Source of the DNA: Anaerococcus vaginalis
GTDB lineage: Bacteria; Bacillota; Clostridia; Tissierellales; Peptoniphilaceae
Assembly: GCA_018363915.1 (NCBI GenBank)
Contig: JAGZMY010000017.1
Coordinates: forward strand, 1-25,590
Direction of reading: 5' to 3'
DNA: 25,590 nt
In this document: positions 7,151 through 14,230 of the stretch, piece by piece
How the letters are laid out: every line of letters begins with the position of its first letter
Numbering within the stretch: the first letter of the stretch is position 1
Notes under the pieces: model-generated
The model's database searches: none
Seen by the model: only the letters and a program-made list of their open reading frames with translations
What the model was told of the DNA's origin: nothing
Position numbers and translations under genes: made by a program

Positions 7151-7169
7151 GAGCCACAATATCTTGTGT
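7124..7169 (-). promoter_or_regulatory. Pair of candidate NrdR boxes upstream of nrdD
   Basis: The distal box ACACAAGATATTGTGG (7154-7169, minus strand) is close to the NrdR consensus acaCwATATaTwGtgt, with both half-site ends ACAC/TTGTGG kept. The proximal box TATCTATATATGGTAT (7124-7139) is weaker but keeps CTATATATnGT. The box starts are 30 bases apart, close to the three helical turns usual for NrdR pairs. The proximal box overlaps the promoter, consistent with repression when dATP is high. No nrdR gene is in the window; the assignment rests on motif and gene context. Confidence 0.6.
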
Positions 7170-7291
7170 GTTTTAGGTTTTTTTGCCTGCATATTTTTTA
7201 AAATTTATTGGGCTTTCAAATACTTCGTTGAATAAATATAATTGAAAATTTTATTTTAAAAAAATATTTTTTCTGGGAATTTAAACAAAAT

Positions 7292-7328
7292 AAAAAGAGA
7301 AAATCTCAAAAAGAAATTTTCTCTTTTT
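7292..7328 (-). terminator. Terminator after clpB
   Basis: A 13-bp stem (AAAAAGAGAAAAT at 7292-7304 against ATTTTCTCTTTTT at 7316-7328) with an 11-base loop starts 10 bases past the clpB stop. It has A-runs on one side and T-runs on the other, so it could work in both directions; only the minus strand has a gene to end. Confidence 0.85.
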
Positions 7329-7338
7329 ATATTTATTC

Positions 7339-9918
7339 TTAATTTTTAACTTGATATTCTAATTCATTATTTTTATCTAAATCTATTATGACATGATCGC
7401 CTTCCATTACATTACCTTCGATAATTTTTCTTCCTAGATTTGTTTCAATATTTGCTTGCAAGAATCTCTTGATTGGTCTTGCACCATATTCAACGTCGTA
7501 GGATTTATCTAAAATATATTCATGAGCTTTCTTGCTAAGTTCAATTGTAATTTCACGACTTTCAAGTCTTTTTGAAATATCTGCAATTTGTAAATCAATA
7601 ATTTTATATATTTGATCTGATGTTAATGGTTTAAACATTACAATATCATCAATTCTGTTTAAAAATTCTGGTTTAAAAGAATTTCTTAAAGATGAATCGA
7701 CAAGTTTTCTGTTTTCTTCATCAATACTTCCATCTTCTTTTAGTCCATCTATCAAATAACTTGAACCAATATTTGATGTCATAATTATAATTGTATTTTT
7801 AAAATTAACAGTTCTTCCTTGGCTATCTGTTAGTCTTCCGTCATCCAAAACTTGTAGTAAAATATTAAAAACATCAGGATGAGCTTTTTCAATTTCATCA
7901 AACAAAATTACTGAATAAGGATTGCGTCTTACAGCTTCTGTTAATTGTCCGCCCTCTTCGTAGCCAACATAACCTGGAGCTGCACCGATTAATCTTGATA
8001 CAGAATATTTTTCCATATATTCTGACATATCAATCCTAATCATATTTTTTTCGCTATCAAACATAGCCTCAGCAAGTGATTTTGCAAGCTCAGTTTTACC
8101 AACTCCTGTTGGTCCAAGGAAAATAAATGAACCGATTGGTTTATTTATATCTTTTAGTCCAGATCTTGCCCTAATAATTGCATCTGATACGCTATCAACG
8201 GCTTCATCTTGTCCAATAACTCTTTCGTGCAACTTGTCAGCAAGTCCTAAAATCTTACTTCTTTCACTTTCTACAAGTTTGTTTACAGGAATATTTGTCC
8301 AATTTGAAACAACATCTGCTATGTCTTCATCAGTAACTTCTTCTTTTATAGATGAATTATCTTTTTGGTCTTTTTCTTTTTCCTTTAATTTATTTTCAAG
8401 TTCTGTAAGTTTTCCATATTTAAGCTCAGATAATTTTTCAAAATCGTAATTTCTCTCAGCTTTTTCGATTTCAACTTTTACCTTGTCAATTTCTTCTTTT
8501 ATATCTTTTACAGAATTTATTGAATCTTTTTGGCTTTTCCATTTATTAAAATCAGCCTTGTATCTTTCATTAGCATCTGCCAATTCTTTTTCCAATGATT
8601 CTAATCTTTTCTTACTTTTTTCATCATCTTCTTTTTTTAACGCTGCAATTTCAATTTGGACTTGTAAAATTCTTCTTTTTTCTTCATCCAAATACTCTGG
8701 CATTGTATCAATTTCAGTTCTTACAGTTGCGCAAGCCTCATCCATCAAATCTATAGCCTTATCTGGCAAAAATCTATCAGTTATATATCTATTTGAAAGC
8801 TCTGCCGCTGCAATTACTGCTTGGTCTTGGATTCTTATTCCATGATAAATTTCATATTTATCCTTAATTCCTCTTAGAATTGAAATTGTATCTTCCACAC
8901 TTGGTTCATCGACCAAAACTTTTTGGAATCTTCTTTCAAGGGCTCCATCTTTTTCAATATTTTCTCTATATTCATTTAAAGTTGTTGCACCAATTACTTT
9001 TATCTCTCCACGCGCAAGCATTGGTTTCATTATATTTGAAGCGTCCATTGATCCTTCTGTTTTACCAGCTCCAACTATTGTGTGAAGCTCATCGATAAAC
9101 ATAATTATTTGTCCATCAGATTTTTTTACTTCATCAATAACTGATTTCAATCTTTCTTCAAATTGTCCCCTGTATTTTGCACCTGCAACTAAGCTTGCCA
9201 TATCAAGGGCGAATATTGTTCTTCCTTGAAGTGGTTCTGGCACATCTTTATTTACAATTCTTTGAGCAAGACCTTCGACGATTGCAGTTTTGCCAACACC
9301 TGGTTTACCAATCAAAACCGGATTATTTTTCTTTCTTCTTGAAAGAATTCTTTGGCAATTTCTAATTTCGCTATCACGTCCAATAACTGGATCGATTTTT
9401 CCTTCCCTTGCTTCTTTGGTCAAATTTCTACCATATTTTTCCAAAGGATTGTTTGTTTCTTCTGGATTATCGTTAGTAATTTTTTGACCTTTTCTGACCT
9501 TTTTAAGCTCATTTGAGAAATTTTTAGCGCTTAAACCGATCTCCTTAAAATAATCGCTTAATTCAGTATTTTCATTTAGAATAGTTAAGAAAATGTGCTC
9601 TGTTGAGATAAAAGAATCTCCCATTTTCTTTGCACAATCTTCACTTTTTAATAAAACTCTTTGAAAAATTGTATTTGGATAAATATTTGCTGAACCTGAT
9701 TGGCTTGGCAAATTTTCCATTTTTTCTTCCATCTTGTTAAGTACTTTTTTATACAAGCCCATATTAGACAAAACTTGGCTTACGAAAGAATCTGAATCTT
9801 CAATCAAAGCGTAAGCTAGGTGGATGATGCCAACTTCTGGGTTGGCATTTTTGATTGCTAATTGACTTGCTTCATTAATAGCTTCTGTTGATTTTTGAGT
9901 AAATTTGTTAAAATCCAT
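7339..9918 (-). CDS. clpB: ATP-dependent disaggregase ClpB
   Basis: 859 residues from the chosen start. A hexameric Hsp100 that pulls proteins out of aggregates together with DnaK/DnaJ. The Clp N domain is at about 1-145 (FTQKSTEAINEASQLA, STEHIFL). AAA+ domain 1 follows, with Walker A GKPGVGKTA, Walker B IIMFIDELHT and DPVIGRDSEI. The long coiled-coil M domain sits at roughly 395-520 (rich in K/E, EIAALKKEDDE, EKAERNYDFEKLSELKYGKL), which distinguishes ClpB from ClpC and ClpE. AAA+ domain 2 has GPTGVGKTELAK, VILFDEIEKAHPDV and the C-terminal PEFLNRIDDIV and VEYGARPIKR. A start at 9924 is also open, but it lies only two bases from the GGGGG ribosome binding site; 9918 has the proper eight-base spacing. 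It is 12 bases downstream of the dnaJ-type gene and shares its CtsR-controlled promoter. Confidence 0.97.
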   Translation of the reverse strand: MDFNKFTQKSTEAINEASQLAIKNANPEVGIIHLAYALIEDSDSFVSQVLSNMGLYKKVLNKMEEKMENLPSQSGSANIYPNTIFQRVLLKSEDCAKKMGDSFISTEHIFLTILNENTELSDYFKEIGLSAKNFSNELKKVRKGQKITNDNPEETNNPLEKYGRNLTKEAREGKIDPVIGRDSEIRNCQRILSRRKKNNPVLIGKPGVGKTAIVEGLAQRIVNKDVPEPLQGRTIFALDMASLVAGAKYRGQFEERLKSVIDEVKKSDGQIIMFIDELHTIVGAGKTEGSMDASNIMKPMLARGEIKVIGATTLNEYRENIEKDGALERRFQKVLVDEPSVEDTISILRGIKDKYEIYHGIRIQDQAVIAAAELSNRYITDRFLPDKAIDLMDEACATVRTEIDTMPEYLDEEKRRILQVQIEIAALKKEDDEKSKKRLESLEKELADANERYKADFNKWKSQKDSINSVKDIKEEIDKVKVEIEKAERNYDFEKLSELKYGKLTELENKLKEKEKDQKDNSSIKEEVTDEDIADVVSNWTNIPVNKLVESERSKILGLADKLHERVIGQDEAVDSVSDAIIRARSGLKDINKPIGSFIFLGPTGVGKTELAKSLAEAMFDSEKNMIRIDMSEYMEKYSVSRLIGAAPGYVGYEEGGQLTEAVRRNPYSVILFDEIEKAHPDVFNILLQVLDDGRLTDSQGRTVNFKNTIIIMTSNIGSSYLIDGLKEDGSIDEENRKLVDSSLRNSFKPEFLNRIDDIVMFKPLTSDQIYKIIDLQIADISKRLESREITIELSKKAHEYILDKSYDVEYGARPIKRFLQANIETNLGRKIIEGNVMEGDHVIIDLDKNNELEYQVKN

Positions 9919-9930
9919 AATCATATCCCC

Positions 9931-10884
9931 CTAATTTATTTCCTTTAATTTTTTATATAGGTCAATTTGATCTTCACTTAAATTTTTTGGATTGTCGATA
10001 AGAATTTCTATATAAAGATCTCCAATTTTTCCTTTTAAATCCTTATATCCCTTACCCTTAATCCTAATTTTGTTTCCAGCTTCAATTTTTTCTGGAATAT
10101 TTATTTTAAATTTTCCATTTGGAGTGTCGACAGTAATTTTTTCGCCAAAATAGGCATCCCAAGGAGAAATTCTTTCCTTTTTAATAACATCAAGCCCATC
10201 AAGCCTGTAAGTTGAATCTTCCTCAATTTCTACTGTCACATAAATATCAGCATTCAAATTATATTTTGAACCATCAATTTTTAATTTTTTGCCACTTGTC
10301 ATTCCGCTTGGAACATTTATATTTATTTCTTTAATAGAATTTGTTTCTTTATCTTTAATTTTTAGCGTTCTAGATACGCCACTCATTGCTTCATCTAGTG
10401 ATATATTAACCTTGGCTTTAATTTTTGATTTTTTATTTTTGCTAAAACCATTTTTAAAACTTGAACCGAATCCTCCAAAATTTGTTGAAGAAGTTCTTGA
10501 AGATGATCTTCCTCCACCAAACAAAGTTTCAAAAAAATCTGAAAAACCAGAGGAGCCTCCCGTACTACTTGTGTAGGTATAAGATCCGTTTCCTGCTCCA
10601 AAATTTGAAAAAATATCTGAAAAACCATATTGAGATGGGTCAAAATTTTGACCTTGACTAAAGTTTCCACTTTGTCCAAACATATCGTATTGTTTTCTCT
10701 TATTTTCATCAGATAAAACTTCATAAGCTTCATTTATTTTTGCAAATTTTTTGCTGGCTTCTTTATCATCAGGATGAAGGTCAGGGTGGTATTTTTTTGC
10801 AAGCTTTCTATAAGCCTTTTTAATTTCATCAGCATTCGCTTTTTTATCTACACCTAATATTTCATAATAATCTTGATATTTCAT
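9931..10884 (-). CDS. Class B (zinc-finger-less) DnaJ-type co-chaperone, CbpA-like
   Basis: 317 residues. Stimulates DnaK ATPase and delivers substrates. The J domain is at residues 4-70 with the catalytic HPD at 33-35 (KKYHPDLHPDD). A Gly/Phe/Ser-rich linker runs from about 72 to 140 (FGQSGNFSQGQ, FETLFGGGRSSS). The C-terminal substrate-binding domains follow (INISLDEAMSG-like KVNISLDEAMSGVSRTL, VPSGMTSGKKLKI, then GEKITVDTPNGKFKINIPE, GNKIRIKGKGYK, GDLYIEI). The four CXXCXGXG zinc motifs of true DnaJ are absent, so this is a CbpA/DnaJ-class-B protein and probably not the housekeeping dnaJ. It is the first gene of an operon with clpB. A GGAGG lies seven bases before the start. Pairing a type B J-protein with ClpB suggests dedicated disaggregation. 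Confidence 0.93.
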   Translation of the reverse strand: MKYQDYYEILGVDKKANADEIKKAYRKLAKKYHPDLHPDDKEASKKFAKINEAYEVLSDENKRKQYDMFGQSGNFSQGQNFDPSQYGFSDIFSNFGAGNGSYTYTSSTGGSSGFSDFFETLFGGGRSSSRTSSTNFGGFGSSFKNGFSKNKKSKIKAKVNISLDEAMSGVSRTLKIKDKETNSIKEININVPSGMTSGKKLKIDGSKYNLNADIYVTVEIEEDSTYRLDGLDVIKKERISPWDAYFGEKITVDTPNGKFKINIPEKIEAGNKIRIKGKGYKDLKGKIGDLYIEILIDNPKNLSEDQIDLYKKLKEIN

Positions 10885-10900
10885 AAAACCTCCATCAATT

Positions 10901-10917
10901 TCTGACCATCTTTGACC
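10901..10917 (-). promoter_or_regulatory. CtsR operator of the dnaJ-type/clpB operon
   Basis: On the minus strand GGTCAAAGATGGTCAGA is a direct heptad repeat with a 3-base spacer. It matches the CtsR consensus (A/G)GTCAAANAN(A/G)GTCAAA except near the end of the second heptad. It lies just downstream of the -10 box, where bound CtsR would block transcription until heat or thiol stress inactivates it. Confidence 0.85.
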
Positions 10918-10925
10918 TTAATCTT

Positions 10926-10953
10926 ACTATACTAAGTTTTAATTTGATTTCAA
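10926..10953 (-). promoter_or_regulatory. Promoter of the dnaJ-type/clpB operon
   Basis: On the minus strand -35 TTGAAA (10948-10953) and -10 TATAGT (10926-10931) are separated by 16 bases, directly upstream of the CtsR operator. This is a sigma-A type promoter; no CIRCE element was found. Confidence 0.65.
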
Positions 10954-10988
10954 GAATTATAAAAAATATTTTTATCAATAAAATAAAC

Positions 10989-11021
10989 AAAAAAAGGAGA
11001 TAGAATTTTCATCCTATCTCC
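10989..11021 (-). terminator. Terminator after the chimeric nuclease/anchor ORF
   Basis: An 8-bp stem (GGAGATAG at 10996-11003 with CTATCTCC at 11014-11021) with a 10-base loop, followed on the minus strand by seven Ts (10989-10995). It lies 25 bases after the stop codon at 11047. Confidence 0.85.
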
Positions 11022-11046
11022 AAAAATTTTTATTATTTTTAAGCAA

Positions 11047-11337
11047 TTATTTATTTGTTTTTTGTTTTTTTCCTATTACAAAAAGTCCTAAACTTGAAAT
11101 AAGTATTAATATTACACTTACAAATGCAATTGATGCATCATCTTTTTTAAATCTTCTACTTTTTACTGATATTGCATATCTTAATTTACTATCTAATCTA
11201 TCAGTTGCTATTATATCTGCACCCTCATGATCTACTATCGCTACCCTATGACCTTTAATATTTCCAAGTAAAAATGCAACTAGAGATTCTCCAAAATCCC
11301 CCAACTGCTTTGGTAGTCTCCCATCTTTAACGTTCAT
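11047..11337 (-). CDS. Small chimeric ORF: PD-(D/E)XK-like nuclease fragment joined to a sorting-signal-like tail
   Basis: 96 residues from the chosen start (MNVKDGRLPKQ), which has AAGGAG eight bases upstream. An upstream ATG at 11394 in the same frame lacks a site. The first two thirds (GDFGESLVAFLLG, HRVAIVDHEGADIIATD, LRYAISVKSRRF) look like the N-terminal part of a restriction-endonuclease-like protein. Candidate catalytic residues are the E of GES, the D of GAD and the K of SVKS, as in PD-(D/E)XK folds. After KSRRFKKDD the sequence changes to a hydrophobic segment and a basic tail (ASIAFVSVILILISSLGLF, VIGKKQKTNK). That is exactly the shape of the C terminus of a sortase substrate, but without the LPXTG-type motif. 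The likeliest origin is a deletion that joined two genes in frame. Whether it makes a working protein is doubtful. Confidence 0.6.
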   Translation of the reverse strand: MNVKDGRLPKQLGDFGESLVAFLLGNIKGHRVAIVDHEGADIIATDRLDSKLRYAISVKSRRFKKDDASIAFVSVILILISSLGLFVIGKKQKTNK

Positions 11338-11365
11338 CAATTTTCTCCTTTCGTCTATGTATGTA

Positions 11366-11394
11366 TATATATTATCAAAAAAAAAAATATTCAA
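11366..11394 (-). promoter_or_regulatory. Candidate promoter of the chimeric ORF with a T11 spacer run
   Basis: On the minus strand TTGAAT (11389-11394) and TATATA (11366-11371) are separated by exactly 17 bases. Those 17 bases include an unbroken run of eleven Ts (A-run 11377-11387 on the plus strand). A homopolymer in the spacer is slippage-prone. Confidence 0.5.
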
Positions 11395-11650
11395 TGTATT
11401 TCTTATATAGAGAAATTATATTTTTAAAAACGATTGATACTTAGCATTATTAAATAAATAATTAAAATATTTTTCTTTTTATTTTTTTATATTTATACAC
11501 TATATAAAAATTCAAAAAATAAAAAACTCACACTAAATACCACACAACTTATTTAAAACCAAATTTGTTGCATGTATTTTAGAAATTGTTAAAATTATTG
11601 AAACCTAATTAATATTTTTAAATCTAAACTAATTTCATCTAAAGATTTAA

Positions 11651-11983
11651 TTATTCTGACTTTTTTATTATCCATTCCTCATCTTTATTTTTTCTTTGTG
11701 CATAATAACCGCAAGCCATATTTTTTAAAATGCCTATTGACTTATCTATTTCATACATTTCTTTTAAAGATATTATTTTAGAATCTTCTATTTCGTGTTC
11801 TTTTCCACATAAAAATTGCCACATTCCATCATCAGCGTCATGACTTACATATAAAATAGGATTTTCTTTATCTATTATATGAGAACAAGTAATTACTGCC
11901 GTATTTGGATTATCGTAAAAGGGAAATTTTTCATCTAATACTTTGACTTTTTTATTAAATTTTAATTTATCAAATAATCTCAT
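11651..11983 (-). CDS. DUF2185 (immunity-like) protein
   Basis: 110 residues, cytoplasmic, no signal or membrane segment. The DUF2185 signature is clear: ITCSHII, NPILYVSHDADDGMWQFLCG, then DSKIISLKEMYEID and ILKNMACGYYAQRKN. Proteins of this family are often found as immunity-type genes beside polymorphic toxins, or in runs of hypothetical genes. Their biochemistry is not known to me. It has its own GGAG ribosome binding site and stands 65 bases downstream of the next gene on the same strand. With the three following genes it forms a loose array of accessory genes; no toxin gene is in the window. Confidence 0.8.
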   Translation of the reverse strand: MRLFDKLKFNKKVKVLDEKFPFYDNPNTAVITCSHIIDKENPILYVSHDADDGMWQFLCGKEHEIEDSKIISLKEMYEIDKSIGILKNMACGYYAQRKNKDEEWIIKKSE

Positions 11984-12048
11984 TTTTAATATCTCCTTTT
12001 TTATCTATATGAAAATTTTCTAGAAAAAATTATACACTTACTTATAAT

Positions 12049-12816
12049 CTAATAATCAAAAATTATAACAACTCCATGTTCAAGTGAAAATTCTGCTGCT
12101 TGCCACAAAATGGAAAAGGCAAATTTTGCTAAAGATTCAGTATTATAAATTTGCTTTTCACAAACTTTTTCTAATCCTTTTTCTTTGCTATAAATTTTAT
12201 CAACAGGATAGCCTTCTGTTTTGCTCCATGAAATTATAGTATCCTTATCAGCCTTCCATTCAAAAGAATTATATACATTCAATTCATCAAGAAGCAAACG
12301 GCTTGTTGCTAAAACACTTTTTTCTGAATTTGGCAAACAATAATCAAACATTATGTCCCTATCAATAGGTAGCCACCAACCATTTCCATCAAATAAGGAT
12401 AGGCGAAAATCTTTTGTTTGAAGAAATTCTAATACAATAGGATCTTTATAAATATCAATATTTTTTTCCATTGTTTTTGGCAAGTCTTTGTGAGTATATT
12501 TTGAAGCAATATAAAGTAATAATGCGTTTAAAGCATCCCAATCTGGCTTGTCTGTATAATAAGGAGTAGTATCGTAATCCTCATTCCATAAAGATTTGGA
12601 ATTTAAGTTTAAGCCTTTTTCAATAGCTTTTTTCCATCCAAGAACAATTTCTTTAGTTTCTTCTAAAGAAAGCTCTTCATCATCTTCTCCATTTTCATCT
12701 TGAACTCTTATAGTTTCATATTTCAATCCATTATCTTCAGCAAATTGTTGAATAACAGTTTTCCAATTATTCATATAATAGCGAATTAAAGTCCCAGCAT
12801 ATACATCAAGTCCCAT
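12049..12816 (-). CDS. Conserved hypothetical protein (MGLDVYAGT family)
   Basis: 255 residues, soluble, acidic. It begins MGLDVYAGTLIRYYMNNWKT, an opening I recognise from uncharacterised proteins in Firmicutes and Actinobacteria but to which I cannot attach a function. Other visible features are a tryptophan-rich middle (DGNGWWLPID, SFEWKADKDTIISWSK), an acidic stretch (ENGEDDEELSLEET) and a C-terminal helix ending in a hydrophobic strand (LEHGVVIIFDY). AAGGAAG lies nine bases before the start. Its place between the DUF2185 gene and a lipoprotein gene suggests an accessory, possibly immunity-like, role; this is inference only. Confidence 0.75.
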   Translation of the reverse strand: MGLDVYAGTLIRYYMNNWKTVIQQFAEDNGLKYETIRVQDENGEDDEELSLEETKEIVLGWKKAIEKGLNLNSKSLWNEDYDTTPYYTDKPDWDALNALLLYIASKYTHKDLPKTMEKNIDIYKDPIVLEFLQTKDFRLSLFDGNGWWLPIDRDIMFDYCLPNSEKSVLATSRLLLDELNVYNSFEWKADKDTIISWSKTEGYPVDKIYSKEKGLEKVCEKQIYNTESLAKFAFSILWQAAEFSLEHGVVIIFDY

Positions 12817-12894
12817 TGTAAATACTTCCTTTCGAATATATTTTTTATTTACAGCTTTTCTATCAGTTTCCTATCTAAAATATAGGTTATTCTT

Positions 12895-13572
12895 CTATTT
12901 ACCATCCACAGATTCATACAATTTATCTATTTTTTCTTTAATCAAAGACTTATCAATAGAACTATCAGAAAAATAAAATAACTCTGTTTCTCCAATTTGA
13001 TTTTTTTCTATATAACATTGAAGGACACCTAGAGCTGGCAATGTGTAATAATTGACAACGCCTGTTGAAAATTCTTGATTGTCTGGATATATAAGGTTTG
13101 GAATTTTTGCTATATTTAAAACTTCAATAATCATTTGACTTATCTTATCTATTGTTATTTTGTTATTCTCATCATAAATAATTTCTATAGCCATAACGCT
13201 TTCATCATATATAAATTTTTGACCGTATTTATCTTCTATAATTTGTTTTGCTTTATCAAAAAAATCTTCTTTTTTCAAAATCGTAGCAAGGTATTCATCA
13301 TTGCAGGCAAAGTGATATATATTATCATATATCAAATCCCTAACCTTAAACTTTATACCCTTATCATCTTCAAACATTCCCTCATTTTTTTGTCTATCAA
13401 ATGATTTGACAACTTTAAAATCATGTTCTGGATAAGCTTTATTCAAACACATAAGAATTCTTTGGTCAGTATCTTTTCCTGACAAAGGATTATCTTCATC
13501 TCTTTTTAGACCACAGCCACTAAATAGAGATATTAATATAGCAGTTACCAATCCTAGTATAATTTTTTTCAT
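12895..13572 (-). CDS. Putative lipoprotein of unknown function
   Basis: 225 residues. A lipoprotein signal peptide (MKKIILGLVTAILISLFSGC) places the lipidated cysteine at C20; the -3 residue is Phe rather than the more usual Leu. The mature part has no transmembrane segment. It contains mixed charged segments (RILMCLNKAYPEHDFKVVK, FDKAKQIIEDKYGQKF) and a second half with TIDKISQMIIEVLNIAKIP. No enzyme motif is recognised. It should be anchored on the outer face of the cytoplasmic membrane. It sits in the run of accessory genes with DUF2185 and a small membrane protein. Confidence 0.8.
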   Translation of the reverse strand: MKKIILGLVTAILISLFSGCGLKRDEDNPLSGKDTDQRILMCLNKAYPEHDFKVVKSFDRQKNEGMFEDDKGIKFKVRDLIYDNIYHFACNDEYLATILKKEDFFDKAKQIIEDKYGQKFIYDESVMAIEIIYDENNKITIDKISQMIIEVLNIAKIPNLIYPDNQEFSTGVVNYYTLPALGVLQCYIEKNQIGETELFYFSDSSIDKSLIKEKIDKLYESVDGK

Positions 13573-13658
13573 ATTTTATCCTTATTTTTTATCGTTAATC
13601 CAAAATTTCAAAATATTATTTTTTGTAAAATCATTATTGGTTTAAAATTAATTTTCCT

Positions 13659-13934
13659 TTAGTCGTTTCTTTTTAAAATAGATACAGAGTTTACAGCTAT
13701 GGACAATATAACTAGAATCCATAATGCTTTACTCATTGTAGGCATAATGTCCATAAGAGATGCCCAGTCTTCTTTGATTACACGACTAGCTCCATCAAAA
13801 TATAATGCGCATACTGTTAAAGCTGTTAAAGACAAACTCAAAAATCTATATCCTTGTGCATTTTTATTTTTTATTGTTGCCATCACATTTAATACTGCAA
13901 ATATTATGGCACCTATTCCAAAAATTAACCACAT
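13659..13934 (-). CDS. Small three-helix membrane protein
   Basis: 91 residues with hydrophobic segments at about 1-18 (WLIFGIGAIIFAVLNVMA), 30-45 (FLSLSLTALTVCALYF) and 68-85 (ALWILVILSIAVNSVSIL). Between the second and third is a conserved-looking loop EDWASLMDIMPTMSKALW. Similar small membrane proteins with a DW-(S/A)-LMD-(V/I)-(V/M)PTM motif occur in Firmicutes as hypothetical proteins. AAGGAG lies seven bases before the ATG. It is the first gene of the accessory run on the minus strand. Confidence 0.75.
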   Translation of the reverse strand: MWLIFGIGAIIFAVLNVMATIKNKNAQGYRFLSLSLTALTVCALYFDGASRVIKEDWASLMDIMPTMSKALWILVILSIAVNSVSILKRND

Positions 13935-14230
13935 AACTTTCTCCTTAACTTTCTATTTTTTTCTTCTCATTGGAATATTTATTTCCACACCCTATTCAAA
14001 AAAGCATAGAGCCAATTATCCGTACATACTCATTTTTTCTTGTTTTTTGCAAATTTTTAGATATTTTTAAACCTATTAGTAAATTTTATAAGCTACTTTT
14101 TTATATATATTTATCTTTCTGTTTAAATTAGTTGTAGCCACGTTCTTATCTCTTTTGATTCATTATATTATTAAATTTGTGCATAGTAAATAGAATGTCA
14201 TTATATTAGTATGAAAATAAGGCTTTGCTT
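13935..14230. other. AT-rich intergenic region, nothing recognised
   Basis: Nearly 300 bases of AT-rich DNA between the small membrane protein gene and the MFS gene. I see no convincing ORF, tRNA, strong hairpin with a T-run, or repeat. The MFS gene's terminator is not evident here. Confidence 0.5.

Noticed and set aside
10885..11046. CIRCE element controlling the chaperone operon
   Set aside because: No TTAGCACTC-N9-GAGTGCTAA inverted repeat is present; the CtsR heptads explain control.
13699..14070. 123-codon ORF on the plus strand
   Set aside because: It is antisense to the small membrane protein gene and AT-rich DNA, without a ribosome binding site; the minus-strand gene has good signals.
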